Shown here piece by piece: positions 39,971 through 48,203 of a stretch of 64,000 nucleotides of DNA. How positions within the stretch are numbered: position 1 is the stretch's first letter; each line of letters starts with the position of its first letter. This DNA comes from Mesoterricola sediminis. Its GTDB lineage: Bacteria; Acidobacteriota; Holophagae; Holophagales; Holophagaceae. Under the pieces are notes generated by a model. The model ran no database searches and was not told the DNA's origin. It saw only the letters and a list, made by a program, of their open reading frames with translations. The stretch spans positions 3,021,001-3,085,000 of the forward strand of contig NZ_AP027081.1 in the NCBI RefSeq assembly GCF_030295425.1, in the 5' to 3' direction. The translations under genes were made by a program, and so were the position numbers.

Positions 39971-41529
39971 GTTGGCTTGTCCTGCTCTATTTTCCCGCGG
40001 CCTGCCTCCTGGCGGCGTGGGTGGGGCGTTGGGTCCTGGAAGGCCGGCGGAGCGCGCGGGACCTGGGGCTCGGGGTGGTCCGCCGAGCCCTCCTGTTGTT
40101 TCCCCTCGCCCTCCTCGTCACCTGTTTTTTGAAGCGGACGGGGCCCGAGCGATGGAGCCACTGGGCCTCCCCCCTCTTGGGCCGGGAGATCGTCCTCGTC
40201 GCCCTGGTCCTGCTGATCTTCATTCGCTGGCTGGCGGAGATGATCGCACACAGCGCCTTCGCGGATGCCGAATCCAGCCCCGGGATGGCGAGGATCGCCG
40301 AGCCCGCCTTCCGGGAGGCCCTGGGCATGGAGGACCTCAGGAGGCGCTTGGCGCCTCCCCTTTGGATGAGGTGGCTCCCGGGGCCCACCCTCCACCTTTC
40401 CAAGATCGCAAACATTGCCCATCTGCTTGGTGGCCTTCGCCCGCGCATCTGCCTTGAGGCTGGGCTTGTTCCAGAAGCGTTCCGGGGGAGGGACCCATGG
40501 TGGGAAACCGTTCCGGCCGGATTCGGCCAGCCCCTTGAATGCCTGCGCGCAGTCCTCGCCCACGAACTGGCCCATTTCAAGCGCGGCGATCACCTGCGCA
40601 AGCTCCTCCTTCTCCTTTACGGGGCCTTGCTCCCCTGGGAGTGGTTCTTCGGTGGCACGTCCCTGGGGAAGTTCCGATGGACGAACAGCTGGCTGTTCAG
40701 GCGCTGGTCCAAGGCGATGGCTTGGTTGGGGACGCCTGTGCGCAGGTGGGTTCAGGCCGAAGATGGCATCAAGGAGGATCTGGCCGACCGCGAAGCCTGG
40801 CGGCTGGTCCCCGATGCGGCCAGGCATCTTTCCGAGATCAGGGCGTTCTATCCTCCCGCCCAGGCCCAGCCGTCCACGTGCTTTCCGGAAGGGTCCGGGA
40901 ATGGGGTCCCTCCCCTCTTGCGCCAGTTCTTGCTTTTCGGCGTCCTCGGAACCCTGCTCTGGGCTTCTCCAGGGCGGATCCCTTATTCCCTCACCTTTGG
41001 ATCCGACATGAAATCGACCACCCTCCCCCAGAGCTGGTGCCTTGTCACCGCTCCCGGATCGGAAGCCTCAGCCGTCTTCCTTCCGGGCAGGAATGAACCC
41101 GGCAAGATCCTGATTCACTATCCTCGGATCAGTCTGGGCCAGCCCTCCCTGCTCAGGGCCATGGGCCGCATGGGTCCCGACTGCTTCCCCGGGGATTGCG
41201 ACCTCGAGATGACCTGGGACGTGCTCTATGAGGGCCGGGGAAGCCTCAGCGGGAAGGAGGCTTTCCTTTCCCTGACCCAGAGCGCCATGACCGTGCGCAA
41301 CAACCCGGATCCACTGACCGCGTACTCCATCCCGGTCGAGGTGCCGGCGGGTCCCGCCAACGGTGGGTGGCGCACATACGCAGCGGTGACCAGGATCCGG
41401 AACAACCCCTGCATGGAGCACATGCTCATCGGCTTCGACCTGTCAGTGCCAGGGAAGTACGTCTTCCGGCCCCCGGTCCTGACGGTGGTCTTGCCCAATG
41501 GGGAGCGCAGGCCCTTCAGGCAGGTGTGA
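39967..41529 (+). CDS. M56-family (BlaR1/MecR1-like) membrane metalloprotease
   Basis: 520 aa, GTG start at 39967 overlapping the regulator stop. N-terminal helices (about 3-22, 38-55, 72-92), then the gluzincin motif His199-Glu-Leu-Ala-His203 in 'CLRAVLAHELAHFKRGDHLR' preceded by 'LLGGLRPRICLEAGLV', a helix (about 210-226), a third-ligand-like 'IKEDLADREAW', another helix (about 325-342) and an external C-terminal domain (about 350-520) unlike penicillin-binding sensor domains. Family role: on signal binding outside, the cytosolic zinc site cleaves a BlaI-type repressor. No beta-lactamase is nearby, so the signal is something else. Confidence 0.82.
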   Translation: MSWLVLLYFPAACLLAAWVGRWVLEGRRSARDLGLGVVRRALLLFPLALLVTCFLKRTGPERWSHWASPLLGREIVLVALVLLIFIRWLAEMIAHSAFADAESSPGMARIAEPAFREALGMEDLRRRLAPPLWMRWLPGPTLHLSKIANIAHLLGGLRPRICLEAGLVPEAFRGRDPWWETVPAGFGQPLECLRAVLAHELAHFKRGDHLRKLLLLLYGALLPWEWFFGGTSLGKFRWTNSWLFRRWSKAMAWLGTPVRRWVQAEDGIKEDLADREAWRLVPDAARHLSEIRAFYPPAQAQPSTCFPEGSGNGVPPLLRQFLLFGVLGTLLWASPGRIPYSLTFGSDMKSTTLPQSWCLVTAPGSEASAVFLPGRNEPGKILIHYPRISLGQPSLLRAMGRMGPDCFPGDCDLEMTWDVLYEGRGSLSGKEAFLSLTQSAMTVRNNPDPLTAYSIPVEVPAGPANGGWRTYAAVTRIRNNPCMEHMLIGFDLSVPGKYVFRPPVLTVVLPNGERRPFRQV

Positions 41530-41640
41530 AGGATGACCTCAACCCTTCAAATTTGGGGGAAGACCCGCAAAGGAAAGTAACGACCCGTGCGCCGAGAAGC
41601 GCCGAATCAGGCCTTGCGCCTGCTTTTGCGCATCGACGCG

Positions 41641-42579
41641 TCAGTAGCCCCGCGCGCGGTCCACGGCCCCCACGATGGGGCGGCCCTCGGCGAAGCGCCG
41701 GAGGTTGTCCAGGAGGTCGGGGATCATGGCCCGGGGGGTGGAGGGGCCCGAATGGTGGGGGGTCACGGTCACCCGGGGGTGGGCCCAGAGGGGGGCGTCC
41801 GCGGGCAGGGGCTCGGTGGGGAACACGTCCAGGACGGCGCCGGCGGGGCGCCCCGCGTCCAGGGCGGCCAGGAGATCGGGGATGACCACCTGCTCGCCGC
41901 GGCCCACGTTGATGAGCAGCAGGTCGGGGCCGGCCTGGGCCAGGAGCCGGGCGTCCACCAGGCCCCGGGTGGCGGGGGTCAGGGGGGCGCAGAGCACGAG
42001 GAGGCGGGCCTCCGGCATCAGGCCGGCCAGGTCCCCGACGCCGTGCAGGGCGAATTCGGGGTCGGGCCGCGGGGTCTGCACGAAGCCGTGGACGGCCAGG
42101 CCCAGCTCGCGGAGGGCGCGACCGATCTGACGGCCGATCCGCCCGAAGCCCACCACCAGCGCCACGCGCCCCGTCAGGTCCTCGGGCAGCAGCTTGGGGG
42201 ACCACTGGGCCCGGGCCTGGGCCTCCCGGCAGGCCTCCATGCGAAGGGGTCCCGCCAGCAGGTGGCCCACCACGTAGCGGGCCATCCACAGCCCGAACTG
42301 GCCATCCGCCCGGGTGATGGGCACCTCCGGCGGAATCCCGGGGTGGCCCACCAGGTGATCGACACCAGCCCCGGAGTTCTGGACCCAGGCCAGGCGGGGC
42401 ATGCCCGCCAGGAGGCCCTCGGGGATGCGCCAGGTGAAGAGGCCCTCGGCCTCCCGAAGCCAGGCGGCGTCCGGGGCCTGGGAGGGATGCCAGCCCTGGA
42501 TGTCCAGGCGGGGCTCGGCCTCCCGCAGGGCGGGGACCCAGTCCTGGTGACGGTGGTGGATGACGGCCAGTCTGCGCAT
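41641..42579 (-). CDS. D-2-hydroxyacid dehydrogenase (glyoxylate/hydroxypyruvate-reductase-like)
   Basis: 312 aa, usual for the GhrA/D-2-hydroxyacid dehydrogenase family. NAD(P)H-dependent reduction of a 2-keto acid. Seen: nucleotide loop 'VALVVGFGRIGRQIGRALRE' (GxGxxG variant), catalytic Arg in 'LLINVGRGEQV', Glu in 'VLDVFPTEPLPADAPLW', His in 'VTVTPHHSGPS'. The N-terminal substrate domain ('WVQNSGAGVDHLVGHPGIP') matches the family. Lies 31 bp downstream of lipA on the same strand. Confidence 0.9.
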   Translation of the reverse strand: MRRLAVIHHRHQDWVPALREAEPRLDIQGWHPSQAPDAAWLREAEGLFTWRIPEGLLAGMPRLAWVQNSGAGVDHLVGHPGIPPEVPITRADGQFGLWMARYVVGHLLAGPLRMEACREAQARAQWSPKLLPEDLTGRVALVVGFGRIGRQIGRALRELGLAVHGFVQTPRPDPEFALHGVGDLAGLMPEARLLVLCAPLTPATRGLVDARLLAQAGPDLLLINVGRGEQVVIPDLLAALDAGRPAGAVLDVFPTEPLPADAPLWAHPRVTVTPHHSGPSTPRAMIPDLLDNLRRFAEGRPIVGAVDRARGY

Positions 42580-42610
42580 GGGTCCAGCTTGGCGGACCCC
42601 GGCGGCCGGT

Positions 42611-43507
42611 TCAACCCCGGGCCGGGGCCCCGTACGAGTCGCCCGCGTGGTAGCTGCTCCGCACCAGCGGCCCGCTCTCCACGCGCCGGAAGCCCATTTC
42701 CAGGCCCTTGCGGCGGTACATCTCGAATTCCTCGGGATCCACGTAGCGGTGGAGGGGGAGGTGGAGGGCCGAGGGGGGCAGGTACTGGCCCAGGGTGGCC
42801 ACGTCCACGGAGGCCTCCCGCCAGTGGCCCATGAGTTCGAGGACCTCCTCGGGGGTCTCGCCCAGGCCCACCATGATGCCGCTCTTCACGCGAAGGCCGG
42901 GGGCATGCGCGTCCCGCCAAGCAGCCGAGCGCCGGAGCACCTCCAGGCTCTGGGCGTAGTCCGCGTCGGGCCGGACCCGCCGGTAGAGGCGGGCGACGGT
43001 CTCCACGTTGTGGTTCAGCACGTCGGGACCGGCCTGGAGGACCGCGTGGAGGTCCCCCTCCCGGCCCCGGAAATCGGGGATGAGCACTTCCACGCCGCAG
43101 CCGGGCAGGAGGGTGCGGATCCACTGGATGGTCTGGGCGAAATGGGCCGCTCCACCGTCTGGCAGGTCGTCCCGGTTCACGGAGGTGACCACCGCGAAGG
43201 CCAGGCCCAGGGAGGCGACGGCCTCCGCGACCCGCTGGGGCTCGAGGGGGTCCACCTCCCCGGGCCGGCCCTTGCCGACGTTGCAGAAGCCGCAGTGGCG
43301 GGTGCACACGTCGCCCAGGAGCATGAAGGTGGCCGTCCGGTGCACGCCCCAGCACTCGTGGAGGTTGGGGCACCGGGCCTCCTCGCACACCGTCACGAGC
43401 TTCTTGGAGCGGACCAGGGCCTCCACCTCCGCGGTGACCTCCGGGGCCGGGACTTTGACCTTCAGCCAGGAGGGACGGGGACCGGGCAGTACGGGAGGGC
43501 GCGCCAT
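42611..43507 (-). CDS. lipA: Lipoyl synthase
   Basis: 298 aa from the ATG at 43507. Radical-SAM enzyme that inserts two sulfurs into octanoyl-lipoyl domains. Both cluster motifs are present: auxiliary CEEARCPNLHECW (CX4CX5C) and radical-SAM CTRHCGFCNV (CX3CX2C). Also 'VVTSVNRDDLPDGGAAHFAQ' and the closing 'RSSYHAGDSYG' (R-S-S-Y-H-A, contains the serine ligand). Divergent from scpA with 38 bp between starts. Confidence 0.96.
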   Translation of the reverse strand: MARPPVLPGPRPSWLKVKVPAPEVTAEVEALVRSKKLVTVCEEARCPNLHECWGVHRTATFMLLGDVCTRHCGFCNVGKGRPGEVDPLEPQRVAEAVASLGLAFAVVTSVNRDDLPDGGAAHFAQTIQWIRTLLPGCGVEVLIPDFRGREGDLHAVLQAGPDVLNHNVETVARLYRRVRPDADYAQSLEVLRRSAAWRDAHAPGLRVKSGIMVGLGETPEEVLELMGHWREASVDVATLGQYLPPSALHLPLHRYVDPEEFEMYRRKGLEMGFRRVESGPLVRSSYHAGDSYGAPARG

Positions 43508-43545
43508 GGCGCCCATTCTATCGCATTCGGATATCATGATTTGTC

Positions 43546-44310
43546 ATGGCCGAACCACCGCGGGAGACCCCCAGCTTCCAGCCCCCGAAGGGCTTCGAGA
43601 CCCGCTTCCGGGACCTCGAACTGCACCTGTCCTCCTTCGAGGGCCCCCTGGACCTGCTCCTGCACCTCATCCGGGAGCAGAAGCTGGACATCCTGGACCT
43701 GCCCATGGCCGAAGTGACCCGCCAGTACATGGAATACCTCCACCTGATGGAGGAGCTGAACCTGGAGATCGCCGCCGAGTTCGTGGCCATGGCCGCCCAG
43801 CTCCTCCAGATCAAGAGCCGCCTGATGCTGCCGCGGCCCCCCGCCGACGAGGGGGAGGAGGATCCCCGCGAGGACCTGGTGCAGCGCCTCCTGGACTACC
43901 AGCAGGTGAAGGAGGCCGCCCGGGAGCTCTCCACCCGCGAGGCCGAGTGGCAGAACGTGGTCTTCGCCGCCGGGCTCGACATCCGGGAGCACGCGCGGGT
44001 CGAGGAGGAGCCCATCCAGGCCACGCTCTTCGACCTCCTGGGGGCCTACCGGGACGCCCTCAAGCGCCTCCTGCCCCCGCCCCCCGTCCAGGTCCGCACC
44101 CCCCCCAAGACCCTCGAACAGCGCATCGCGGAGGTCCGGGCGATGCTGGAGGACGGGCGCTGGGAAGCCTTCGGCGGCCTCCTCGCGACCTCGGGCTCCC
44201 GCGAGGAGCTGGTGCTCACCTTCCTCGCCCTCCTCGAGATGGTCCGGACGGGCAGGATCCTCCTCGTCCAGAGCGAGGCCTTCGGCGAGATCCGGGTCCG
44301 CGCCGCCTAG
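43546..44310 (+). CDS. scpA: Segregation and condensation protein A
   Basis: 254 aa. Kleisin subunit of the SMC-ScpA-ScpB condensin. N-terminal signature 'SFEGPLDLLLHLIREQKLDI', then 'FVAMAAQLLQIKSRLMLPRP', an acidic linker (DEGEEDPREDLV) and the C-terminal winged helix ('ELVLTFLALLEMVRTGRILL'). No scpB follows; instead a small membrane protein gene begins after ten bases. Confidence 0.94.
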   Translation: MAEPPRETPSFQPPKGFETRFRDLELHLSSFEGPLDLLLHLIREQKLDILDLPMAEVTRQYMEYLHLMEELNLEIAAEFVAMAAQLLQIKSRLMLPRPPADEGEEDPREDLVQRLLDYQQVKEAARELSTREAEWQNVVFAAGLDIREHARVEEEPIQATLFDLLGAYRDALKRLLPPPPVQVRTPPKTLEQRIAEVRAMLEDGRWEAFGGLLATSGSREELVLTFLALLEMVRTGRILLVQSEAFGEIRVRAA

Positions 44311-44320
44311 GAGGAATGCC

Positions 44321-44788
44321 TTGGACGCCAACGGGAATCCGCCCTCCATCACCCGCGCCTGGCGCATCGCCTACGGCATCGGCCTCTTCATCTGCGTGGC
44401 CTGGCCGCTGTTCCTCCAGCTCATGCTGGGGACCGTGATCCGGCCCGGGGCCGAGGCCCCGGGCGGCGTCGCCCGGGAGCTGGGCTACACCTTCACGGGG
44501 CTCACCTTCGCCGCCGCGATCTTCATCACGTGGCGGAGCGGCAAGGCCCGGGCGGGCCTCGCCGCCCTGCCCCCCCAGGCCCGCCCCGGCGCCGTCCTGC
44601 GCGAGACCGTGCTCTACGCCGCCCTCTGCGAGCTGAGCGCCCTTTACGGACTGGCCACCTACGCCCTCGGCGGGAACCTGGCGGAGCGGTATGCCCGGTC
44701 CTTCATCGCCCTGGCCACGGTCATGTTCTTCGTGTTCGTGCCCCGCCTTCAGGCCTGGCTGGAGGCCGCCGGCGAGGAGGCCCCATGA
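44321..44788 (+). CDS. Four-helix membrane protein, unknown
   Basis: 155 aa, TTG start at 44321 after AGGAGGA. Four membrane helices: about 15-40 (IAYGIGLFICVAWPLFLQLM), 53-70, 93-115 (TVLYAALCELSALYGLATYA) and 125-145 (FIALATVMFFVFVPRL). No family recognised. Its stop overlaps the next start (ATGA), linking scpA, this gene and the Sel1 protein in one transcript that leads into the two-component genes. Confidence 0.65.
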   Translation: MDANGNPPSITRAWRIAYGIGLFICVAWPLFLQLMLGTVIRPGAEAPGGVARELGYTFTGLTFAAAIFITWRSGKARAGLAALPPQARPGAVLRETVLYAALCELSALYGLATYALGGNLAERYARSFIALATVMFFVFVPRLQAWLEAAGEEAP

Positions 44789-45219
44789 GCGCCCCTGAAG
44801 GCCTGCCCGACCCCGCCGACCGCGCCACCAAGACCATGAAGGTGGGGGCGCCCTTCCCCGAGACCCGGCTCGAGGAGCCGGCGCCGCGCCCGCCCCGGAC
44901 CCGCCAATGGCTGTTCGGGCTGCTGGCCGTCGTCCTCCTGGGCGGCGCCGTCGGCGTCTACTTCCTGGGCTTCGGCGGCGAGGGCGGGTTCGCCCTGCGC
45001 GCCCCGGAGGTGCCTCCGCCGGTGCGGCCCTACCTGGACCTCGCCAAGGAGGGGGACCCGTCCGCCATGCGGATGCTGGGCACGATGTACTACAACGGCC
45101 TCAATGTCCGCCAGGACCGCCGGGAGGGCATCCGCTGGTTCCGGAAGGCCGCGAAGGCCGGCAGCGTCGCGGCCAAGCGGGACCTGGAGCAGCTCGGCCT
45201 GACGGTGGAAGGCCCATGA
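44785..45219 (+). CDS. Membrane-anchored protein with Sel1 repeats
   Basis: 144 aa. A cytoplasmic N-terminus of about 40 residues, one membrane helix (about 42-62, WLFGLLAVVLLGGAVGVYFL), and about two Sel1 repeats outside ('YLDLAKEGDPSAMRMLGTMY', 'NVRQDRREGIRWFRKAAKAG'). Overlaps the histidine kinase start (ATGA), so they are made together. Sel1 proteins act as binding scaffolds; since the kinase itself has no membrane helix, this anchored neighbour could pass it an external signal. That link is inference. Confidence 0.75.
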   Translation: MSAPEGLPDPADRATKTMKVGAPFPETRLEEPAPRPPRTRQWLFGLLAVVLLGGAVGVYFLGFGGEGGFALRAPEVPPPVRPYLDLAKEGDPSAMRMLGTMYYNGLNVRQDRREGIRWFRKAAKAGSVAAKRDLEQLGLTVEGP

Positions 45220-46718
45220 ACGGACCCATCCACGCCCCGCAGCTGGACCAGCTCCTGGCGGAGAAGGCCTACGACGGCCTCTTCCCCAACCTCTACGACT
45301 GGATCTACGTCCTGGACGTCTCGGAGGAGGGCGCTTTCACCTTCGAGTTCGTCAACCCGCCCCTGGGCGGCGCCTCGGGCTTCCTCCATCCGGATTTCGC
45401 GGGGCGCTCGCCCCAGGCCTGCCTCTCCGGCGACAGCGCGGCCCTCATGGACGCGCACATCCGCCGGGTCATCGAGGAGGCGCGGCCGCTCCTCTTCGAG
45501 GAGGACCACCTCGTCGAGGGCCGGTCCCGCACCTTCCAGACGACCCTGACCCCCGTGCGGAACAAGTGGTCCCGCATCCACCGCATCGCCGCCGTGTCCC
45601 GCGACATCACCGCCCTCAAGGCCGCGGAGGCGGCCCTCAAGGCCTCGGAGGAGCGCCTCGCGCTCGCCCTGGAAGGGACCCAGCAGGGCCTGTGGGACTG
45701 GAACATCGCCCAGGACGAGGTCTACCGGAGCCCCCGCTGGTTCAGCATGCTGGCCCTCGATCCCGGCGGCGTCGCCCCGGACATGGCCGGGGGCCTCGCC
45801 CTCGTCCACCCGGAGGACCGCCTCATGGTGGAGGGCGCCCTGAACGCGCACCTGGAGGGCCGGCAGGCCCGGTTCCAGGCGGAGTACCGCCTCCGCGGGG
45901 GCTCCGCGGAGTGGGTCTGGGTCTTCGACGCGGGCAAGGTGGTCGCCTGGGACGAGGCGGGCAACCCCGCCCGCATGACGGGGATGTGCACCGACATCAC
46001 CGAGCGGCGCAGGGCCGAGGAATCCCTCCGGGCCCTCGTGGGCGGCGTCGTCCACGAGATCCGCAACCCCGTCTACGGCATCTCCATCAACCTGGACGCC
46101 ATGGAGGCCACCTTCGGCGAGGAGCCGCGCTACATGCCCTTCGTCGAGGCCCTGCGCGAGAGCGCGGATCGCATCACGAGCCTCATGAACGACCTCAAGG
46201 ACTACGGCGAGCCCCGCACCCTGAACCCGGAGCCCTGCCTGCTCCGCGCCCTCCTCGAGGAGGCCGTGCGCAGCTGCGAGGCCCAGGCGGCCCAGAAGCG
46301 CTGCCAGGTCACCGTGCGCATGGACGACCCCCGCCTCGTGCTGCCCCTCAACGGACGGCGCATGCACCAGGTGGTGCGGAACCTCGTGGAGAACGCCCTG
46401 CACCACTCCCCCGTGGGCGGGCGCGTCGCGCTCCGCGGGCGCCGGGAGGCGCGGGAGGGCCACGAGTGGTGGATCCTCGCCGTGGAGGACCAGGGCAGCG
46501 GCTTCGCGCCCGACACCCTGGCGCGGGCCTTCGAACCCTTCTTCACCCGGCGGAAGGGGGGCACGGGCCTGGGCCTCTCCATCGTCAAGCGCGTGGTCGA
46601 GGAGCACGGGGGCTCCGTCGAGGTGGGCAACCGCCCCCAGGGGGGCGCCATCGTGACCGTCAAGCTGCCTGTTCCCCGCCGACCCGCCTCCCTGGCCCTG
46701 GAATCCGATCATGAGTGA
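45216..46718 (+). CDS. Cytosolic PAS-PAS histidine kinase
   Basis: 500 aa without membrane helices. Two PAS-like regions (about 20-130, ending 'IAAVSRDITALK', and about 145-265, ending 'MTGMCTDITERR'), the phospho-acceptor His280 in 'VVHEIRNPVYGISINLD', and an HATPase domain with N box 'VVRNLVENALHHSP', G1 'VEDQGSGFAP' and G2 'GGTGLGLSIVKRVVEEHGG'. It should phosphorylate the regulator encoded immediately downstream, whose start overlaps its stop by eight bases. The ligand of the PAS domains is unknown. Confidence 0.92.
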   Translation: MNGPIHAPQLDQLLAEKAYDGLFPNLYDWIYVLDVSEEGAFTFEFVNPPLGGASGFLHPDFAGRSPQACLSGDSAALMDAHIRRVIEEARPLLFEEDHLVEGRSRTFQTTLTPVRNKWSRIHRIAAVSRDITALKAAEAALKASEERLALALEGTQQGLWDWNIAQDEVYRSPRWFSMLALDPGGVAPDMAGGLALVHPEDRLMVEGALNAHLEGRQARFQAEYRLRGGSAEWVWVFDAGKVVAWDEAGNPARMTGMCTDITERRRAEESLRALVGGVVHEIRNPVYGISINLDAMEATFGEEPRYMPFVEALRESADRITSLMNDLKDYGEPRTLNPEPCLLRALLEEAVRSCEAQAAQKRCQVTVRMDDPRLVLPLNGRRMHQVVRNLVENALHHSPVGGRVALRGRREAREGHEWWILAVEDQGSGFAPDTLARAFEPFFTRRKGGTGLGLSIVKRVVEEHGGSVEVGNRPQGGAIVTVKLPVPRRPASLALESDHE

Positions 46719-48072
46719 ACCCCGCATCCTGCTCATCGAGGACGACCCCTCGGTCCGCCACGGCATGGCCGCGTTCCTGCGGGCCAGCGCCCTGGAGGTC
46801 TTCGAGGCCGACAGCTGCCGCCGCGCCCTGGAGACCTTCCGCACCGTCAACCCCGACGTGGTGGTGGCCGACTACAGCCTCCCCGACGGCACCTCCCTGG
46901 ACATCCTGGCCCAGGTGCGGCGCATGAGCGAGGACCTCCCGTTCATCATCCTCACCGCCCACGGCTCCATCGACCTGGCCGTCCGCGCCATCAAGGACGG
47001 CGCGGACCAGTTCCTCACCAAGCCCGTGGAGTCCAAGGCCCTCCTCGTGCTGGTGCGGCGGCTCCTGGAGCAGCGGCGCCTGCGCCAGCGCCAGGAGGCC
47101 GCCAGCCGCGAGCGCGCCGGCATCCTGGATCCCTTCCAGGGCACCAGCCCCGCCATCCGGCTCCTGGAGGAGCAGGCGCGCCGCATGCTGGCCTGGGACA
47201 GCCCCATCCTCATCCTGGGCGAGACCGGCGCGGGCAAGGGCGTCCTGGCGCGGTGGATCCACTTCCACTCCCCGCGGTCCGAGGAGGCCTTCGTCAACCT
47301 CAACTGCGCCGGGCTGACCCGGGAGCTGCTCGAGAGCGAGCTCTTCGGGTACGAGCGGGGCGCGTTCACCGGCGCCGTCGCCGCCAAGCAGGGCCTCCTG
47401 GAGGTCGGCCACCGGGGGATCGTCTTCCTGGACGAGATCGGGGACATGGACCCGGCCATCCAGCCCAAGCTCCTGAAGGCCCTGGAGGAGAAGACCTTCC
47501 GCCGCCTGGGCGACGTGCGCGACCGGGTGGTGGACATCCGCCTCATCGCCAGCACCAACCTGGCCCTGGAGGACATGGTCCGCGCCAAGACCTTCCGCGA
47601 CGACCTCTTCTACCGCATCAGCACCCTCACCCTGCGCATCCCCCCGCTCCGGGAGCGCCCCGAGGACATCCCCGTCCTGGCGGAGCGGATCCTGGGCCTG
47701 GTGGCCTCCCGCATGGGCCGCGGCCAGGTGACCCTGTCCCCGTGCGCCCAGCAGGCCCTCATGGCCTACCCCTGGCCCGGCAACCTGCGGGAGCTCTCCA
47801 ACGTCCTGGAGCGGGCCATGATCCTCCAGCGCGGCGACCGGCTCGAGGGCGCCGACCTGGGCATCTCGGACCGGGCCCCCGCCCCCGGCGAGCCCTTCGG
47901 CGAATCCGTCCCCGAGCTCGCCACCCTCAAGGAGATGGAGCGGGCCCACATCGAGCGCGTCCTGCGGAAGACCGCCGGGAACGTCACCGAGGCCGCCCAG
48001 ATCCTGGGCATGGCCCGGCGCACCCTCTACGACCGCCTCAAGGTGCTGGGCATCACGCCCGGCCTGCACTGA
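46711..48072 (+). CDS. NtrC-family sigma-54-dependent response regulator
   Basis: 453 aa. Receiver domain 1-120 with phospho-acceptor Asp54 ('VVVADYSLPDG'), AAA+ domain about 135-370 with Walker A 'LGETGAGKGVLARW', the sigma-54 contact loop 'ERGAFTGAVAAKQ', and Walker B 'GIVFLDEIGDMDP', and a C-terminal Fis-type helix-turn-helix (about 415-453, 'AGNVTEAAQILGMARRTLYD'). It activates sigma-54 promoters from upstream sites. Three sigma-54-like promoters with paired palindromes lie directly downstream (48088-52902), the obvious targets. Confidence 0.95.
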   Translation: MSEPRILLIEDDPSVRHGMAAFLRASALEVFEADSCRRALETFRTVNPDVVVADYSLPDGTSLDILAQVRRMSEDLPFIILTAHGSIDLAVRAIKDGADQFLTKPVESKALLVLVRRLLEQRRLRQRQEAASRERAGILDPFQGTSPAIRLLEEQARRMLAWDSPILILGETGAGKGVLARWIHFHSPRSEEAFVNLNCAGLTRELLESELFGYERGAFTGAVAAKQGLLEVGHRGIVFLDEIGDMDPAIQPKLLKALEEKTFRRLGDVRDRVVDIRLIASTNLALEDMVRAKTFRDDLFYRISTLTLRIPPLRERPEDIPVLAERILGLVASRMGRGQVTLSPCAQQALMAYPWPGNLRELSNVLERAMILQRGDRLEGADLGISDRAPAPGEPFGESVPELATLKEMERAHIERVLRKTAGNVTEAAQILGMARRTLYDRLKVLGITPGLH

Positions 48073-48087
48073 CGGCGCCGCCGCGGG

Positions 48088-48126
48088 CGTGCGGATTCCA
48101 GCACGCGACGCGCGGAGGACCGCACG
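48088..48126. promoter_or_regulatory. Paired 18-bp palindromes, site 1
   Basis: CGTGCGGATTCCAGCACG (48088-48105) and CGCGCGGAGGACCGCACG (48109-48126), centres 21 bp apart. Same motif as sites 2 and 3 (CGTGCGG-N4-CCGCACG type). Here the pair ends only eight bases before the sigma-54-like promoter, closer than at the other two. Confidence 0.6.
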
Positions 48127-48133
48127 GACAATT

Positions 48134-48149
48134 TGGCACGTTTTTTCCT
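48134..48149 (+). promoter_or_regulatory. Sigma-54-like promoter for metallophosphoesterase
   Basis: TGGCACGTTTTTTCCT: the -24 part is a perfect TGGCACG; the -12 part is TTCCT where consensus is TTGCW, so the near-invariant GC reads CC. Position about 55 bp before the start codon at 48204 fits. The same -12 variant occurs at 52887, which makes a shared real variant more likely than chance. Confidence 0.5.
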
Positions 48150-48203
48150 AAAAGCCGGGACCACGCGCGCCGGCCCCGGGGCCGGCCCCGACCGAAGGAT
48201 CCC

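Noticed and set aside
37957..41529. BlaR1/BlaI cassette read as beta-lactam resistance.
   Set aside because: No beta-lactamase or penicillin-binding protein gene is nearby and the external domains lack the S-x-x-K / S-x-N / K-T-G motifs of penicillin sensors.
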